Positions 35,713-43,771 of a DNA stretch of 64,000 bases are shown here, in pieces. The notes below the pieces were generated by a model. The model searched no databases. It was given only the letters and a program-made list of their open reading frames with translations, and had not been told where the DNA came from. This DNA is from Pseudomonas sp. MRSN 12121. GTDB lineage: Bacteria; Pseudomonadota; Gammaproteobacteria; Pseudomonadales; Pseudomonadaceae. The stretch covers positions 4,735,388 through 4,799,387 of the forward strand of contig NZ_CP010892.1 in assembly GCF_000931465.1 (NCBI RefSeq), read 5' to 3'. The translations under genes were made by a program, and so were the position numbers. The stretch's first letter is position 1. Each line of letters opens with the position of its first letter.

Positions 35713-36772
35713 CTTCGACGACCTCCACGCCGTTGCCGAAGTCCGGCGTACCCGCCAGTCCACTGCCGACCAGGGTCACTTCGGTTTCGCTGCCGGCCTT
35801 CACATAACCCGGTTGCACCGCCAGCAAGCGCTGGGCGCCCTGCCGGGCGGCGACAAAGTCCAGGCCGCGTTCGTCGTGCTCGGCCTCGAACATCCGGCCC
35901 TGCATGGCATCGCCTTGGGCGGCGAATACCTGGCGCAGGGTCACGCCGTCGATATTCACGTTGCCGCGCCATTCATAGCCGCTGTAGAGAATCGCGCTGC
36001 CGTCGCCATTGAACGGCGTGCCATCGGCGTATTGCCCCTTGAGGCCGACCTTGAAGGTATCGCCGCCGTCGGCGCTGACGCTCATCACCCCGGCCAGCTC
36101 GCCCTTGCCCGGCATGTGGCCGCTGAAGCTCCAGTCGCCCACCAGCGCGGCGCTGTTCGGCGCGCTGGCCTGCCATGTCTTCCAGGCCGGGTTGTCCAGC
36201 GGATAACGCTTGGCCAGCAGCGGCACCATATCCTTGCGCGCCAGGTCGAACCAGTCGCGATCGCGGGACAGCGCCTGGTACTCCAGGGACGGCCATTGGC
36301 CGAGGTGGAAATTCACCAGGCGTTCCCACTCCTGGGCCGGACGCCGTTGCAGCGCGACCCGCGCGCCGGAGTGGCAGCGGCCGCACATCTGGCTGGTCTG
36401 TTCGTCGAAGGTTTCCACGGTGTTCAGGCGCCGCTCCAGGGCATAACGCACCCCGTCGGTCTCGCTCGGTGCCAGGCCCTGGGTGTCGGCCAGGTACTTG
36501 ACCAGGGTGCGGCGGTCGTCGTCGCCGATCTGCAGGCCGTGCATGGTCTGCATGCGGGCGATGCTCATCAGCCAGCCTTCCGGGGTCTTGCGCTGGTGGC
36601 TGATGCGGCTCAGGCCGCCATCGGCTTCAGGGGTATGACAGCCCTGGCAGGTTTGCGTGAGGATGGCCTGGGCATCGCGCGCGGCCAGGCTGGGTGGGGC
36701 ATGCAAGGCGGCGCAGACCGCCAGCGCCAGCAGGCCGCTGGACGCGCCTGCGCGGAGTGTTCTGTTGATCAA
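35189..36772 (-). CDS. qhpA: Quinohemoprotein amine dehydrogenase alpha subunit (di-haem)
   Basis: A 527-residue precursor. The start is TTG at 36772, preceded by GTGGAGGGC at good spacing and directly followed by a signal peptide (LLALAVCAALHAPPSLAA). Frames further upstream are open but fit no family. Two c-type haem sites are seen: TCQGCH (Cys42, Cys45, His46) and MCGRCH (Cys130, Cys133, His134). The C-terminal Ig-like and beta-barrel domains include VLAVQPGYVKAGSETEVTLVG. It carries electrons from the CTQ cofactor to an external acceptor in the periplasm. First gene of qhpADCB, with a sigma-54-like promoter upstream. Confidence 0.92.
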   Translation of the reverse strand: MINRTLRAGASSGLLALAVCAALHAPPSLAARDAQAILTQTCQGCHTPEADGGLSRISHQRKTPEGWLMSIARMQTMHGLQIGDDDRRTLVKYLADTQGLAPSETDGVRYALERRLNTVETFDEQTSQMCGRCHSGARVALQRRPAQEWERLVNFHLGQWPSLEYQALSRDRDWFDLARKDMVPLLAKRYPLDNPAWKTWQASAPNSAALVGDWSFSGHMPGKGELAGVMSVSADGGDTFKVGLKGQYADGTPFNGDGSAILYSGYEWRGNVNIDGVTLRQVFAAQGDAMQGRMFEAEHDERGLDFVAARQGAQRLLAVQPGYVKAGSETEVTLVGSGLAGTPDFGNGVEVVEVVSQSPQRIKVRLKAAANAEPGLRTVSVGTLQGPSLSVYRKIDAVKVVPAFAVARIGEGGGSTPKVQGRFDAEAWGKGADGKPYRIGVFPAQWKVEAFDDRAREDEDVKFAGRMQADAGVFVPGDAGPNPARKMSTNNAGNLKVIAAVDDAGTSLTGEGHLIVTVQRWNNPPIP

Positions 36773-36899
36773 GGTCGGCCCTCCACGGAGCTTTTTGTTT
36801 TTTATAAGTGCGCTTTCTTGTTGTGCTGCGTCTTTTTCAGTTTCCGCCGTGGCCGGCATCACCGGGCACGACAGCAGGAGAAACGGCTGAACCCAGCAA

Positions 36900-36915
36900 T
36901 ACACGGAGCGTGCCA
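36900..36915 (-). promoter_or_regulatory. Possible sigma-54 promoter of qhpA
   Basis: On the minus strand, TGGCAC is followed after 5 nt by GTGT. The -24 element is perfect; the -12 keeps TG of TTGC only. It lies about 130 bp before the TTG start. A sigma-54 activator gene at 60-62 kb and the perfect site before the aldehyde dehydrogenase make it plausible. Confidence 0.4.
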
Positions 36916-37189
36916 GCTTATGAATAGTGTTTTTTATCAGTAGCTTGCTGGAGCCTGGCGGGGTATGAGGCAGAGGGTCGCCGGCCCGTCGCGTTCCATT
37001 TCGCGACACCTGTTGCACGCTGAGACGCGCCCCGCTCACACCCCGCGAGCGCAGCAGGATGCTCAAAGCTAAGCACAGGAAAGCAGCCCGCGAGCGCCTG
37101 GCCGAACCCGCGGCGTAGCGTCGCCCGGGAGGCGGTCGGAGGGCGTGGCGCCTTACCGGCGCGGGAATGGAGAGCGCTGGCCCCCGAGG

Positions 37190-37209
37190 GACCCGCCAGG
37201 GTCTTTTTT
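37190..37209 (+). terminator. Plus-strand intrinsic terminator with no gene before it
   Basis: GACCC-GCCA-GGGTC followed by TTTTTT. It also forms the left half of a 13-bp inverted repeat (GGTCTTTTTTGTG ... CACAAAAAAGACC, to about 37244). No convincing plus-strand gene lies upstream within the window gap 36773-37304; only a short open stretch ending at 37118. It may mark the 3' remnant of a lost gene or an unannotated RNA. Confidence 0.6.
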
Positions 37210-37304
37210 GTGCCGCCGCCGATCGGGGCTCACAAAAAAGACCAGAAGGCCTGCTGGGCGCTGCACATCAATCAGCGGCCATCAGCAGGAGCGTGGGGCA
37301 TGAC

Positions 37305-38477
37305 TCAACCGTTCACGGCCAGCCGGGCCAGGGTCGATTCAGTGCAGATGTTGCGCAGCAGCGCCAGGCCGCTTTCGAACACCTGCGCCGGCCGGGCCAG
37401 CGAGATGCGGATGAAGCGGGAACTCTGGATACCGCGTTCGTAATAGGCGTGCCAGAAAAAGTGGCTGCCGGGCAGGCAATGGAAGCCGTGGCGCAGGAAC
37501 TGTTTGATCAGCTCGGCGTCGGTTTTCCCGGTGCGCGAGACATCGATCCACTCCACCGGCATCGCCGTCGCGCGACTGTCGGTGATGCAGCGCAAATCGG
37601 TATCGGCCAGCACGGCCCTGACCTTGGCGCTGCGCTGCCCGATCTCATGCACCAGCGCCTGCTCCAGGCCCACCGCCGCAGTGCGCCGGAACAGGTCGAC
37701 GAACACGCCCATGACAAAGCGCGAATGGCACAGGTAGATCTCCTCGTAGATCTTTTCCAGGTCCACCGCCAGGTCCTCGGAATAGACGATCATGCTCGAC
37801 TTCATGTCCTGGGTCGGCCAGGTCTTGCCGGTGTCCTCGATGACCACGAACGAGCCGCCGGCCTTCAACAGCGCGGCATAGTCGTTGAAGGGTTGCTTGC
37901 TATAGAAACGGAAGGTCGAGTCCACCACCAGCACCTTGCCCTGGCGCTGGCAATAGTCGGCGATGGCCTTGAATTGTCGCTCGCGGATCAGATACCCGGT
38001 GGGGTTGTTCGGGTTGACCAGGAACAGGGTATCGAACGCATAGCCGTCCAGCAGCTCGGCGACCTTGTCCTGCTCGATGGCGTCGATCATCGCTTGCTCG
38101 TTCAGCGGCGCCACCTCGCAACCGCGGCGCTTGAGCATCAGGTACAGGTTGTCGAAGGTCGGCTCGATCAGCAGCACCCGCGGGGCGCGTTCGGCCAGCA
38201 GCGTGGCGACGATATCGATGGAGTTGGAGGCCGTCGGGGACACCCGGAAGTGCTCGTGGCGCAACAACTCGCTGGAGTCGAGCAGGTTGGCCCACTCGCA
38301 TTTGAAGGCCTTCTCCATGTCGCGCACCTTGGTCTGGTTGCAGTCATACCAGATGCTCGGCAGTTGCTCGACGACCCCCTCCAGCCCGCGGGACAACTCG
38401 TGATAGGCGTGCCCATCGGCAAAGCTGCACGCCGAATTCAGGGCCAGGTACTCGTGATCGGTCAATGTAGTCAACAT
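37305..38477 (-). CDS. PLP-dependent aminotransferase, fold type I
   Basis: A 390-residue class I/II-like aminotransferase. Visible are SPTASNSIDIV (phosphate-site region), FLVNPNNPTGYLI, the Asp/Tyr cofactor segment VVDSTFRFYSK, the probable Schiff-base Lys in EDTGKTWPTQDMK, and a C-terminal Arg in SRFIRISLA. The Lys context differs from the usual S-x-S-K, which suggests a specialised substrate. A strong AAGGAGGTGTT site precedes the ATG. It is the last gene of the operon with the tRNA-like array, 25 bp after the 608-residue gene. An alpha-aminotransferase, lyase or oxidase reaction on an amino acid is possible; sequence alone does not decide. Confidence 0.85.
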   Translation of the reverse strand: MLTTLTDHEYLALNSACSFADGHAYHELSRGLEGVVEQLPSIWYDCNQTKVRDMEKAFKCEWANLLDSSELLRHEHFRVSPTASNSIDIVATLLAERAPRVLLIEPTFDNLYLMLKRRGCEVAPLNEQAMIDAIEQDKVAELLDGYAFDTLFLVNPNNPTGYLIRERQFKAIADYCQRQGKVLVVDSTFRFYSKQPFNDYAALLKAGGSFVVIEDTGKTWPTQDMKSSMIVYSEDLAVDLEKIYEEIYLCHSRFVMGVFVDLFRRTAAVGLEQALVHEIGQRSAKVRAVLADTDLRCITDSRATAMPVEWIDVSRTGKTDAELIKQFLRHGFHCLPGSHFFWHAYYERGIQSSRFIRISLARPAQVFESGLALLRNICTESTLARLAVNG

Positions 38478-38502
38478 AACACCTCCTTGTGAACGTCGAC
38501 CC

Positions 38503-40329
38503 CTAGGGCAACGTGATTTTCAGGCCGCTCACGATCCCGGACAGGTTGTTCCCGAAGGATTCGAAGAACGGTATGAGTCCGTGGGGCATCGCCTGATAGA
38601 TTTCCATTCCTTGGTAATAGCGACGCAGGTAACCGTGCGTCACCGGTAGCCCGAGATGCCGGATCGCCTGGGCGATGAACTGCTTGGGCACATTGTTGTA
38701 GGTGGCCTTGCAGTTGATGTAATAGGCGCCCAGGCCACAACGCCCGGCGAACTCGGCGACGCTGCCGAGGATGTCCAGCACCCGCTCTTCCGATTGCAAC
38801 AGGCGCCCGCCCCCCTCGACGCCATCGAGCAACAGGCCCGGCGTGCCGTCGACGTCCGCCACGGCGACCAGGTTGAGCCGACCGATGCGCCGTCCCTGGT
38901 ACCAGACGTACAGCCGGCACAGGTTCGGTTCGACCAGGTAACCCGGGGCGTTGTTGACCGCGTAATCGCCAATGCCGGTGCAGGAGTAGAACTCGTCGGA
39001 GCGGCTGTAGTCCTGCCAGGGGTTTCTATTCCAGGTGCTGATGAACACCCGCTGCCGCGACTGCCGATCGCGCAATCCCTGGCGGTCGTGGTCGTCGAGA
39101 TAGGTCCTGATGCTGGCGATATCCTCGGGCACCGGCACCGCGCCGCCCTGGGGAAACGCCGCGTCGATCATCAGCCGCAGGCGCTGCTCGCTGTACTCGG
39201 CATGCCGGTCGAAGAGCGCCTTGTTCTGGTAGACCAGGGTTTGCCGGGCCTGCTTGTCGTAGCAGGCCTCGATCGCCTGGCCGATCAGCGTGCGAAAACG
39301 CGGGATAGCCATCTCGCCGCCCCAGTAGTCGAACGGCGAGAACCAGGCACCGGCATAGGCGTCGGCAATCTGCATGCGCGCGTTGGCGAACGCCGGTTGT
39401 TGTTCGAACCAGCGCGTGAAATCAGCGATCGACAGTTGCTGGCGCATGTTCTCCAGGGTCTTGGGATCCATGAAGCTCATGTTGGAAATGATCGCCGAGA
39501 CCAGCCCGCCGTCGAACACTCCCGGGGCATCGAGGTGCGAGGTCAGGCTCGCGCCTTCCAGTTGCTCGACCGAGGCCGTGTCGGCGCGCACCGCCTCGAC
39601 CTGCGGCAGGCCGTTGGCCAGCAGGTAGTGGAAATAATCGACACTGGCATCCGCCAGTTCGTCCAGGCGTTCGCGCACCGCCTGCACACTGTGCCGGGCA
39701 AACACGCCATCGGCGTTTTCCAGCAGGGCCACCGCGCCGAAACTGCCGTAGCGCGCGTGCACTTCGCAGACCAGGGCCGCCAGCGCGTCCAGCTCGCCGG
39801 CGGGCAGATGCGGGTGGTAGTTCTTGATGTGGATAAGCAAGGGCGCGCAGCACGCGCCGAGTTCGTCCTTGTGCCGCAGTACGCAGTCCATGGCGGCTTG
39901 ATAGTAGGCCGTGCCCACCGCCTCCAGGATCGACTCCAGATCGTCGCACAGCGCCGAATCGGCGGTGCCGATCAGGTAGGACAAACCGCGTGCCGAATGG
40001 TCCTTGATGGCCAGCAGGAATTCGACGAAGGCCCGCATGTCCAGCTGTTGCTTGAGCAGCGGGATCTTCTCGATCAGGTAGGCCGCGACGAAGGCGCTGT
40101 TGCGCTCCAGTTCGAGAATCCCGGGCAGGAACCACGCCCATTCCTCGCGGTTCAGCTCAAGGACATGACGATGATGCTTGAGCACGTTGTTGACCAGCAC
40201 ATCGTCACAGGCCGCGATCCGCGACAACAGCTGGTCGACGGCCGTCGCCAGCTCGGCGCCATGCAAACGCGCCAGGCAATCGATCGCGACGTCATAAGCC
40301 TCAATATAAGTAGCCAGTACTTCACGCAT
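38503..40329 (-). CDS. Unrecognised 608-residue protein of the tRNA-like operon
   Basis: I do not recognise a family. Residues 1 to about 400 are almost wholly alpha-helical, with helix pairs such as FLPGILELERNSAFVAAYLIEKIPLLKQQL. A central segment FISTWNRNPWQDYSRSDEFYSCTGIGDY is rich in aromatic and polar residues. The last ~160 residues alternate strands and helices (RRIGRLNLVAVADVDG, then a helix, then CGLGAYYINCKATYNNVPKQFI), which weakly recalls GNAT-type acyl- or aminoacyl-transferases. There is no signal peptide or membrane segment. The start at 40329 follows GGGGAG at 5 nt. It lies between the MATE exporter and the aminotransferase genes. If the tRNA-like genes are charged, this is the best candidate in the operon to use them; that is inference only. 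Confidence 0.8.
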   Translation of the reverse strand: MREVLATYIEAYDVAIDCLARLHGAELATAVDQLLSRIAACDDVLVNNVLKHHRHVLELNREEWAWFLPGILELERNSAFVAAYLIEKIPLLKQQLDMRAFVEFLLAIKDHSARGLSYLIGTADSALCDDLESILEAVGTAYYQAAMDCVLRHKDELGACCAPLLIHIKNYHPHLPAGELDALAALVCEVHARYGSFGAVALLENADGVFARHSVQAVRERLDELADASVDYFHYLLANGLPQVEAVRADTASVEQLEGASLTSHLDAPGVFDGGLVSAIISNMSFMDPKTLENMRQQLSIADFTRWFEQQPAFANARMQIADAYAGAWFSPFDYWGGEMAIPRFRTLIGQAIEACYDKQARQTLVYQNKALFDRHAEYSEQRLRLMIDAAFPQGGAVPVPEDIASIRTYLDDHDRQGLRDRQSRQRVFISTWNRNPWQDYSRSDEFYSCTGIGDYAVNNAPGYLVEPNLCRLYVWYQGRRIGRLNLVAVADVDGTPGLLLDGVEGGGRLLQSEERVLDILGSVAEFAGRCGLGAYYINCKATYNNVPKQFIAQAIRHLGLPVTHGYLRRYYQGMEIYQAMPHGLIPFFESFGNNLSGIVSGLKITLP

Positions 40330-40413
40330 GCGCACTCCCCCGTACAGACCGGCGATCTTGCGAAAATCTTGATGGTGGGTTGCCAGGCCGGGTTCGACCG
40401 GCCTGGCGCTAGG

Positions 40414-41796
40414 TCAGTCGTGCGCCGAGGTCGCGCACAACAGAGGGCTGTTGGGCCGGGTGACCAGCAGCAGCCGGGCCGTCAACAGCACCAGCGACAG
40501 CAGATGGCTGAGAATCAGCGCCACCCACAGGCCGACGACGCCCTGCTCCAGGTTGAAGGTCAGGTGGTAACCCCCGGCCACGCCGATCACCCAGGCGGTG
40601 GTGGTGTTGATCAGGAACGGCACCTTGGTGTCTTCCAGGCCCTTGAGCGCGCCGAGCACGATGACCTGCACACACTCGACGACGATGCTCAGGGCGGCGA
40701 GGCCGACGATCAGGTTGAACTGGGTCAGCAGGCCGAGATTCGCCGCCTCGTCGACGTTGAAGAACATCGAGGCCACCAGCGTGGAATCGAAAAACACCAC
40801 GAAGGCGAAGGGGAACAGGAACAGCATGCTCACCAGGCAAGCCACCACCGTCAGCTTGCGCACCTTGTGCACATTGCCCAGCGCATGCTCCTGGGCCACG
40901 CGGATGGCGATGGCTTCCCGCACTCCCTCGACCAGCATGAAGACCGGGTAGATATAGGAGAACACCAGTTGCGCCGCGGCCAGTTCCAGGGTCCCGACCT
41001 TCTCGGTAAAGAGCATCAGCACGATGAACATCAACGAGATCACCAGGCTGTTCGCCGACAGCGGCAGGCCCATCGCCAGGTACTTCTTGACCAGCGCCCA
41101 ACGCAGGCTGATCCAGCCGGTGAAGATCGCGTAGGGCTTGCCGGAGCGGCGATTGCTCAGGGAATACAGGAGGATCTCGGCGCCGAGCATGCCCCAGCTG
41201 ACCAGGGACGTGGAAAGGCCCGCGCCGTAGGCGCCCAGCCGCGGAAAACCAAACTCGCCGAGGATCAGCACGTAGGAAATCAGCGCCTTGAACACGCTGG
41301 CGAACAGGGTGATGTAGAAAATCGACGAGAAGTCGGACACTGCCGCCGAGTGGTCCCGCAGGACGCAGAACAAGGCCAGCGGCAAGATCGAGTACACCGC
41401 GCCTTGCGCATACTGGTCGGCCTGCAGGGCCACCGCCGCGTCGACATTGAAGGCCACCAGCAAGCTGCCCAGGTTCAGCGTCACCAGGACCACCGGCAGG
41501 CTGAGCAGCAGGCACATATAGAAGCCGTGCTGCACATGCGCTTCCACGGCCCGCTTGTCCTTGAGCGCGTCGTACTTGGCGGAGAACACCGCGACCATAC
41601 CGATGACGCACAGGCAGATGACATTGGTCGCGTCGAAAACGATGCGCGCCCCCAGCCCATAACCGGCGATTTCATCGGCGCGAAAACGCCCCATGAACAC
41701 GGAGTCGACAAAGGCCATCATACTTTCGATCAGATAGACGATCGAAAGCGGCACCGCCACTTTGATAATGCGCCGACCTTCTGCAATCCACTGCAT
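40414..41796 (-). CDS. MATE-family multidrug/metabolite exporter
   Basis: A 460-residue integral membrane protein with about 12 helices in two homologous halves. It starts with a helix containing IVYLIESMMAFVDSVFMGRF, the typical first MATE helix, and has the second-half segment FLFPFAFVVFFDSTLVASMFF. The start at 41796 (MQWIAEG) is chosen because AAGGA lies 7 nt before it; an ATG 15 nt upstream has no such site. It is directly downstream of the tRNA-like array and probably exports the pathway product or an intermediate using a cation gradient. Confidence 0.88.
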   Translation of the reverse strand: MQWIAEGRRIIKVAVPLSIVYLIESMMAFVDSVFMGRFRADEIAGYGLGARIVFDATNVICLCVIGMVAVFSAKYDALKDKRAVEAHVQHGFYMCLLLSLPVVLVTLNLGSLLVAFNVDAAVALQADQYAQGAVYSILPLALFCVLRDHSAAVSDFSSIFYITLFASVFKALISYVLILGEFGFPRLGAYGAGLSTSLVSWGMLGAEILLYSLSNRRSGKPYAIFTGWISLRWALVKKYLAMGLPLSANSLVISLMFIVLMLFTEKVGTLELAAAQLVFSYIYPVFMLVEGVREAIAIRVAQEHALGNVHKVRKLTVVACLVSMLFLFPFAFVVFFDSTLVASMFFNVDEAANLGLLTQFNLIVGLAALSIVVECVQVIVLGALKGLEDTKVPFLINTTTAWVIGVAGGYHLTFNLEQGVVGLWVALILSHLLSLVLLTARLLLVTRPNSPLLCATSAHD

Positions 41797-41899
41797 ACCT
41801 GCATCCTTCATTCAATTCAGCACACACAAGAAATAAAAGTGTAGCCACCCGCCGCTCGATCGATCTCGTGCCGAAATGAACCAGCCGACCTTCCGATAT

Positions 41900-41977
41900 T
41901 GGTGGAAGAGAGTGAGACTCGAACTCACGACTACCCACTTAAATAGTGGGCGCCCAAGCCACCGGGCGTTCTCCCCC
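41900..41977 (-). tRNA. tRNA-like gene, copy 4 in transcription order (anticodon UUU)
   Basis: 78 nt on the minus strand. Acceptor GGGGGAG(A) pairs with (T)CTCTTCC, then A and an encoded CCA. The D-arm is CGCCC/GGGCG with loop GGTGGCTT, keeping the conserved GG. The anticodon arm is CCCAC-TATTTAA-GTGGG, the variable loop TAGTC, and the T-arm GTGAG-TTCGAGT-CTCAC. By position the anticodon is UUU (Lys). Position 33 is A, not the near-universal U, and there is no nucleotide between the D and anticodon stems. The acceptor can be drawn with 8 bp. This copy differs from the others at the wobble base. Confidence 0.6.
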
Positions 41978-42027
41978 ATGTACCGCACTTGCCTCCCGGG
42001 CGCTAAGCCACCGCACCCGGGCAAAAA

Positions 42028-42105
42028 TGGTGGAAGAGAGTGAGACTCGAACTCACGACTACCCACTTAAGTAGTGGGCGCCCAAGCCACCGGGCGTTCT
42101 CCCCC
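42028..42105 (-). tRNA. tRNA-like gene, copy 3 (anticodon CUU)
   Basis: Same 78-nt structure as the copy at 41900-41977, but with anticodon loop TACTTAA, so the positional anticodon is CUU (Lys AAG). Discriminator A and CCA are encoded. It is separated from the next copy by 50 nt that form a GC-rich hairpin whose loop repeats GGTGGCTTA. Confidence 0.6.
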
Positions 42106-42154
42106 ATGTATCGCACTTGCCTCCCGGGCGCTAAGCCACCGCCCCGGGCCAAAA

Positions 42155-42232
42155 TGGTGGAAGAGAGTGAGACTCGAACTCACGACTACCCACTTAAGTA
42201 GTGGGCGCCCAAGCCACCGGGCGTTCTCCCCC
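42155..42232 (-). tRNA. tRNA-like gene, copy 2 (anticodon CUU)
   Basis: Identical over its 78 nt to the copy at 42028-42105, as far as I can see by eye. The spacer to the next copy is 49 nt. The T-loop TTCGAGT keeps T54, T55, C56 and A58. Confidence 0.6.
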
Positions 42233-42281
42233 ATGTATCGCACTGGCCTCCCGGGCGCTAAGCCACCGCCCCGGGCCAAAA

Positions 42282-42359
42282 TGGTGGAAGAGAGTGAGAC
42301 TCGAACTCACGACTACCCACTTAAGTAGTGGGCGCCCAAGCCACCGGGCATTCTCCCCC
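42282..42359 (-). tRNA. tRNA-like gene, copy 1 (anticodon CUU)
   Basis: First copy in transcription order, beginning 20 nt after the FAD oxidase stop codon. It differs from copies 2 and 3 by one change in the D-stem (TGCCC in place of CGCCC), which keeps pairing as U-G. Stem-preserving change argues for selection on the folded RNA. Confidence 0.6.
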
Positions 42360-42372
42360 ATGTATCGATAGT

Positions 42373-42393
42373 GCGCCCCTCAAGCAGGGGCGC
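42373..42393 (-). other. Perfect hairpin at the FAD oxidase stop codon
   Basis: GCGCCCCT-GCTTG-AGGGGCGC, an 8-bp perfect stem containing the stop codon and lying just before the first tRNA-like gene. It has no T-tract, so it is more likely a processing or stability element than a terminator. Confidence 0.6.
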
Positions 42394-43765
42394 GAGCGGC
42401 CTCTTTATTCATGCCGATGTTGTGGTTGCGCCGGAACAGATTGCCCCCGTCGTAGCGCTGCTTGACCTTGAGCAGGCGCTCGCTGTCGCTGCCGAGCAAG
42501 ACCGTATGCGACGAGCCTTCGGCGAACGAGTAGTTGGAATACGCCGGCGCGCTATCGTTACCCGCAGTGGCCAGCGCAGCCGCCCTGACCCAGCGAATGA
42601 AGCGGTCATCGTCCCGGGCCTGCTCCCAGCGGGCGGAAAACAGCACGCTGTAGCTTCTCGACTTGAGCGGGAAGGCAGAATCATCGGGCGTGGTCGAACG
42701 GCGTGCCTTGTTCAGATGCTCGATGGTGATGCTGCACCGTTGGCCCGGCATGCTGGACGCCGCCGTCAGCAAGGCATCCATGGCGTCGCTGGTGAAATCG
42801 TCCAGGCAAATCGATTTCCAGTAGCCGCGCATCGGTGGCTGGAATCGGTCGTCGAACCAGCCCTGCCAGGCCCGGAAGTCGTCCGTGACGTACTGGTGCC
42901 TGCCCACAAGACCCAGCGCCTGTTCCAATGCCTCGATGGCACCGAGGTCCTGATAGTCGCTGAGGCAGAAGTCGATCGCCAACCCGCACCGGTCGCTCTC
43001 CGGGACCGGGCTGAAGAGCGGCGCCAGCACCAGGTTCGCCGGGCAGTCCTGCTCCATGTAATGGCCCAGTTGCAACAGCACGCGCGGCACCTCCTGCGGT
43101 GCCACCGCAATCGAGCCACAGTAGACTTTGGGCAACGGCGACAGGCGATAGCGGAACTCCAGGACCACGCCAAAGTTGCCGCCACCGCCGCGCAGCGCCC
43201 AGAGCAGATCCCTATGCTGCGGATCCTCGGCCCTGACCACCTCGCCACTGGCCAGCATCACATCGGCGCCGACCAGGTTGTCGCAGGTGAACCCCAGCGT
43301 GCCGACAAACCAGCCGATACCGCCCCCCAGCGTCAGCCCGGCAATCCCGGTATCGCTGACCGTCCCGGTCGGCACTACATAGCCCCGCGGGCACAATGCC
43401 GCGTCCACATCCCCCAGGCGGGCGCCCGGCTGAACCCTGGCGATCCCCTGCTGCGCGTCGATCTCTACGCCCCGGAACCCGGAGAAGTCGAGCAGCACGC
43501 CGCCTTCGGTCGAACCGAACCCGGCGATATGATGCCCCCCGCCACGCAGGGCGAGTTCCAGCCGGTTCTCTGTCACCACCTTGAGCACGGTCCGGATGGC
43601 GGCGCGATCGAGGGTCCGCACAATGAGCAGCGGGTGCAGGTCGTGCATCCGGTTATAGAGCTGGCGCCCTTCTTCGTAACCCGGCTCCCCGGGGAACAGC
43701 AGTTCGACCGCCTCATGGCCCTGCAAGGCCTGTTGCAGGCGGATTTGCGTGGTAACGTCGTTCAT
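42380..43765 (-). CDS. BBE-type FAD-linked oxidase
   Basis: A 461-residue flavoprotein of the berberine-bridge-enzyme-like family. The covalent FAD His is in LRGGGHHIAGFG, followed by GGVLLDFSGFRGVEID. The second half of the FAD site reads GTVSDTGIAGLTLGGGIGW, where the Cys used for bicovalent attachment is replaced, so attachment is probably single. The C-terminal YSNYSF segment matches the family's final substrate-side motif. Members oxidise amines, alcohols or sugars with O2. There is no signal peptide. The start is 7 nt after the upstream dehydrogenase-like gene, so the two are coupled. Confidence 0.86.
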   Translation of the reverse strand: MNDVTTQIRLQQALQGHEAVELLFPGEPGYEEGRQLYNRMHDLHPLLIVRTLDRAAIRTVLKVVTENRLELALRGGGHHIAGFGSTEGGVLLDFSGFRGVEIDAQQGIARVQPGARLGDVDAALCPRGYVVPTGTVSDTGIAGLTLGGGIGWFVGTLGFTCDNLVGADVMLASGEVVRAEDPQHRDLLWALRGGGGNFGVVLEFRYRLSPLPKVYCGSIAVAPQEVPRVLLQLGHYMEQDCPANLVLAPLFSPVPESDRCGLAIDFCLSDYQDLGAIEALEQALGLVGRHQYVTDDFRAWQGWFDDRFQPPMRGYWKSICLDDFTSDAMDALLTAASSMPGQRCSITIEHLNKARRSTTPDDSAFPLKSRSYSVLFSARWEQARDDDRFIRWVRAAALATAGNDSAPAYSNYSFAEGSSHTVLLGSDSERLLKVKQRYDGGNLFRRNHNIGMNKEAARAPA

Positions 43766-43771
43766 CCTGGC

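Larger units (their letters stand above)
41900..42359 (-). repeat. Tandem array of four 127/128-bp units (tRNA-like gene plus hairpin spacer)
   Basis: The period is 128, 127 and 127 bp. Each unit is a 78-nt tRNA-like gene and a 49-50-nt spacer. Spacers fold as CCCGGG(T)GC / GCGCCCGGG around the loop GGTGGCTTA, matching the tRNA D-loop. The array is in the sense orientation of the operon, between FAD oxidase and MATE genes. No other gene fits in 41797-42379. Confidence 0.9.

Noticed and set aside
36773..37066. N-terminal extension of qhpA to 37066
   Set aside because: The added ~98 residues have no family match and would bury the signal peptide; the TTG at 36772 has a good ribosome site directly before the signal sequence.
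41672..42328. Short reading frames with MGSREFESHSLPP-like products in the repeat array
   Set aside because: They are translations of the tRNA T-arm and acceptor repeated in each unit; no ribosome sites.
41900..42359. CRISPR array
   Set aside because: Units repeat over their whole 127 bp, including the 'spacers', which are nearly the same as each other and fold into hairpins. No cas genes are near.
41900..42359. Selenocysteine tRNA, suggested by the possible 8-bp acceptor stem
   Set aside because: The anticodon is not UCA and there is no long variable arm.
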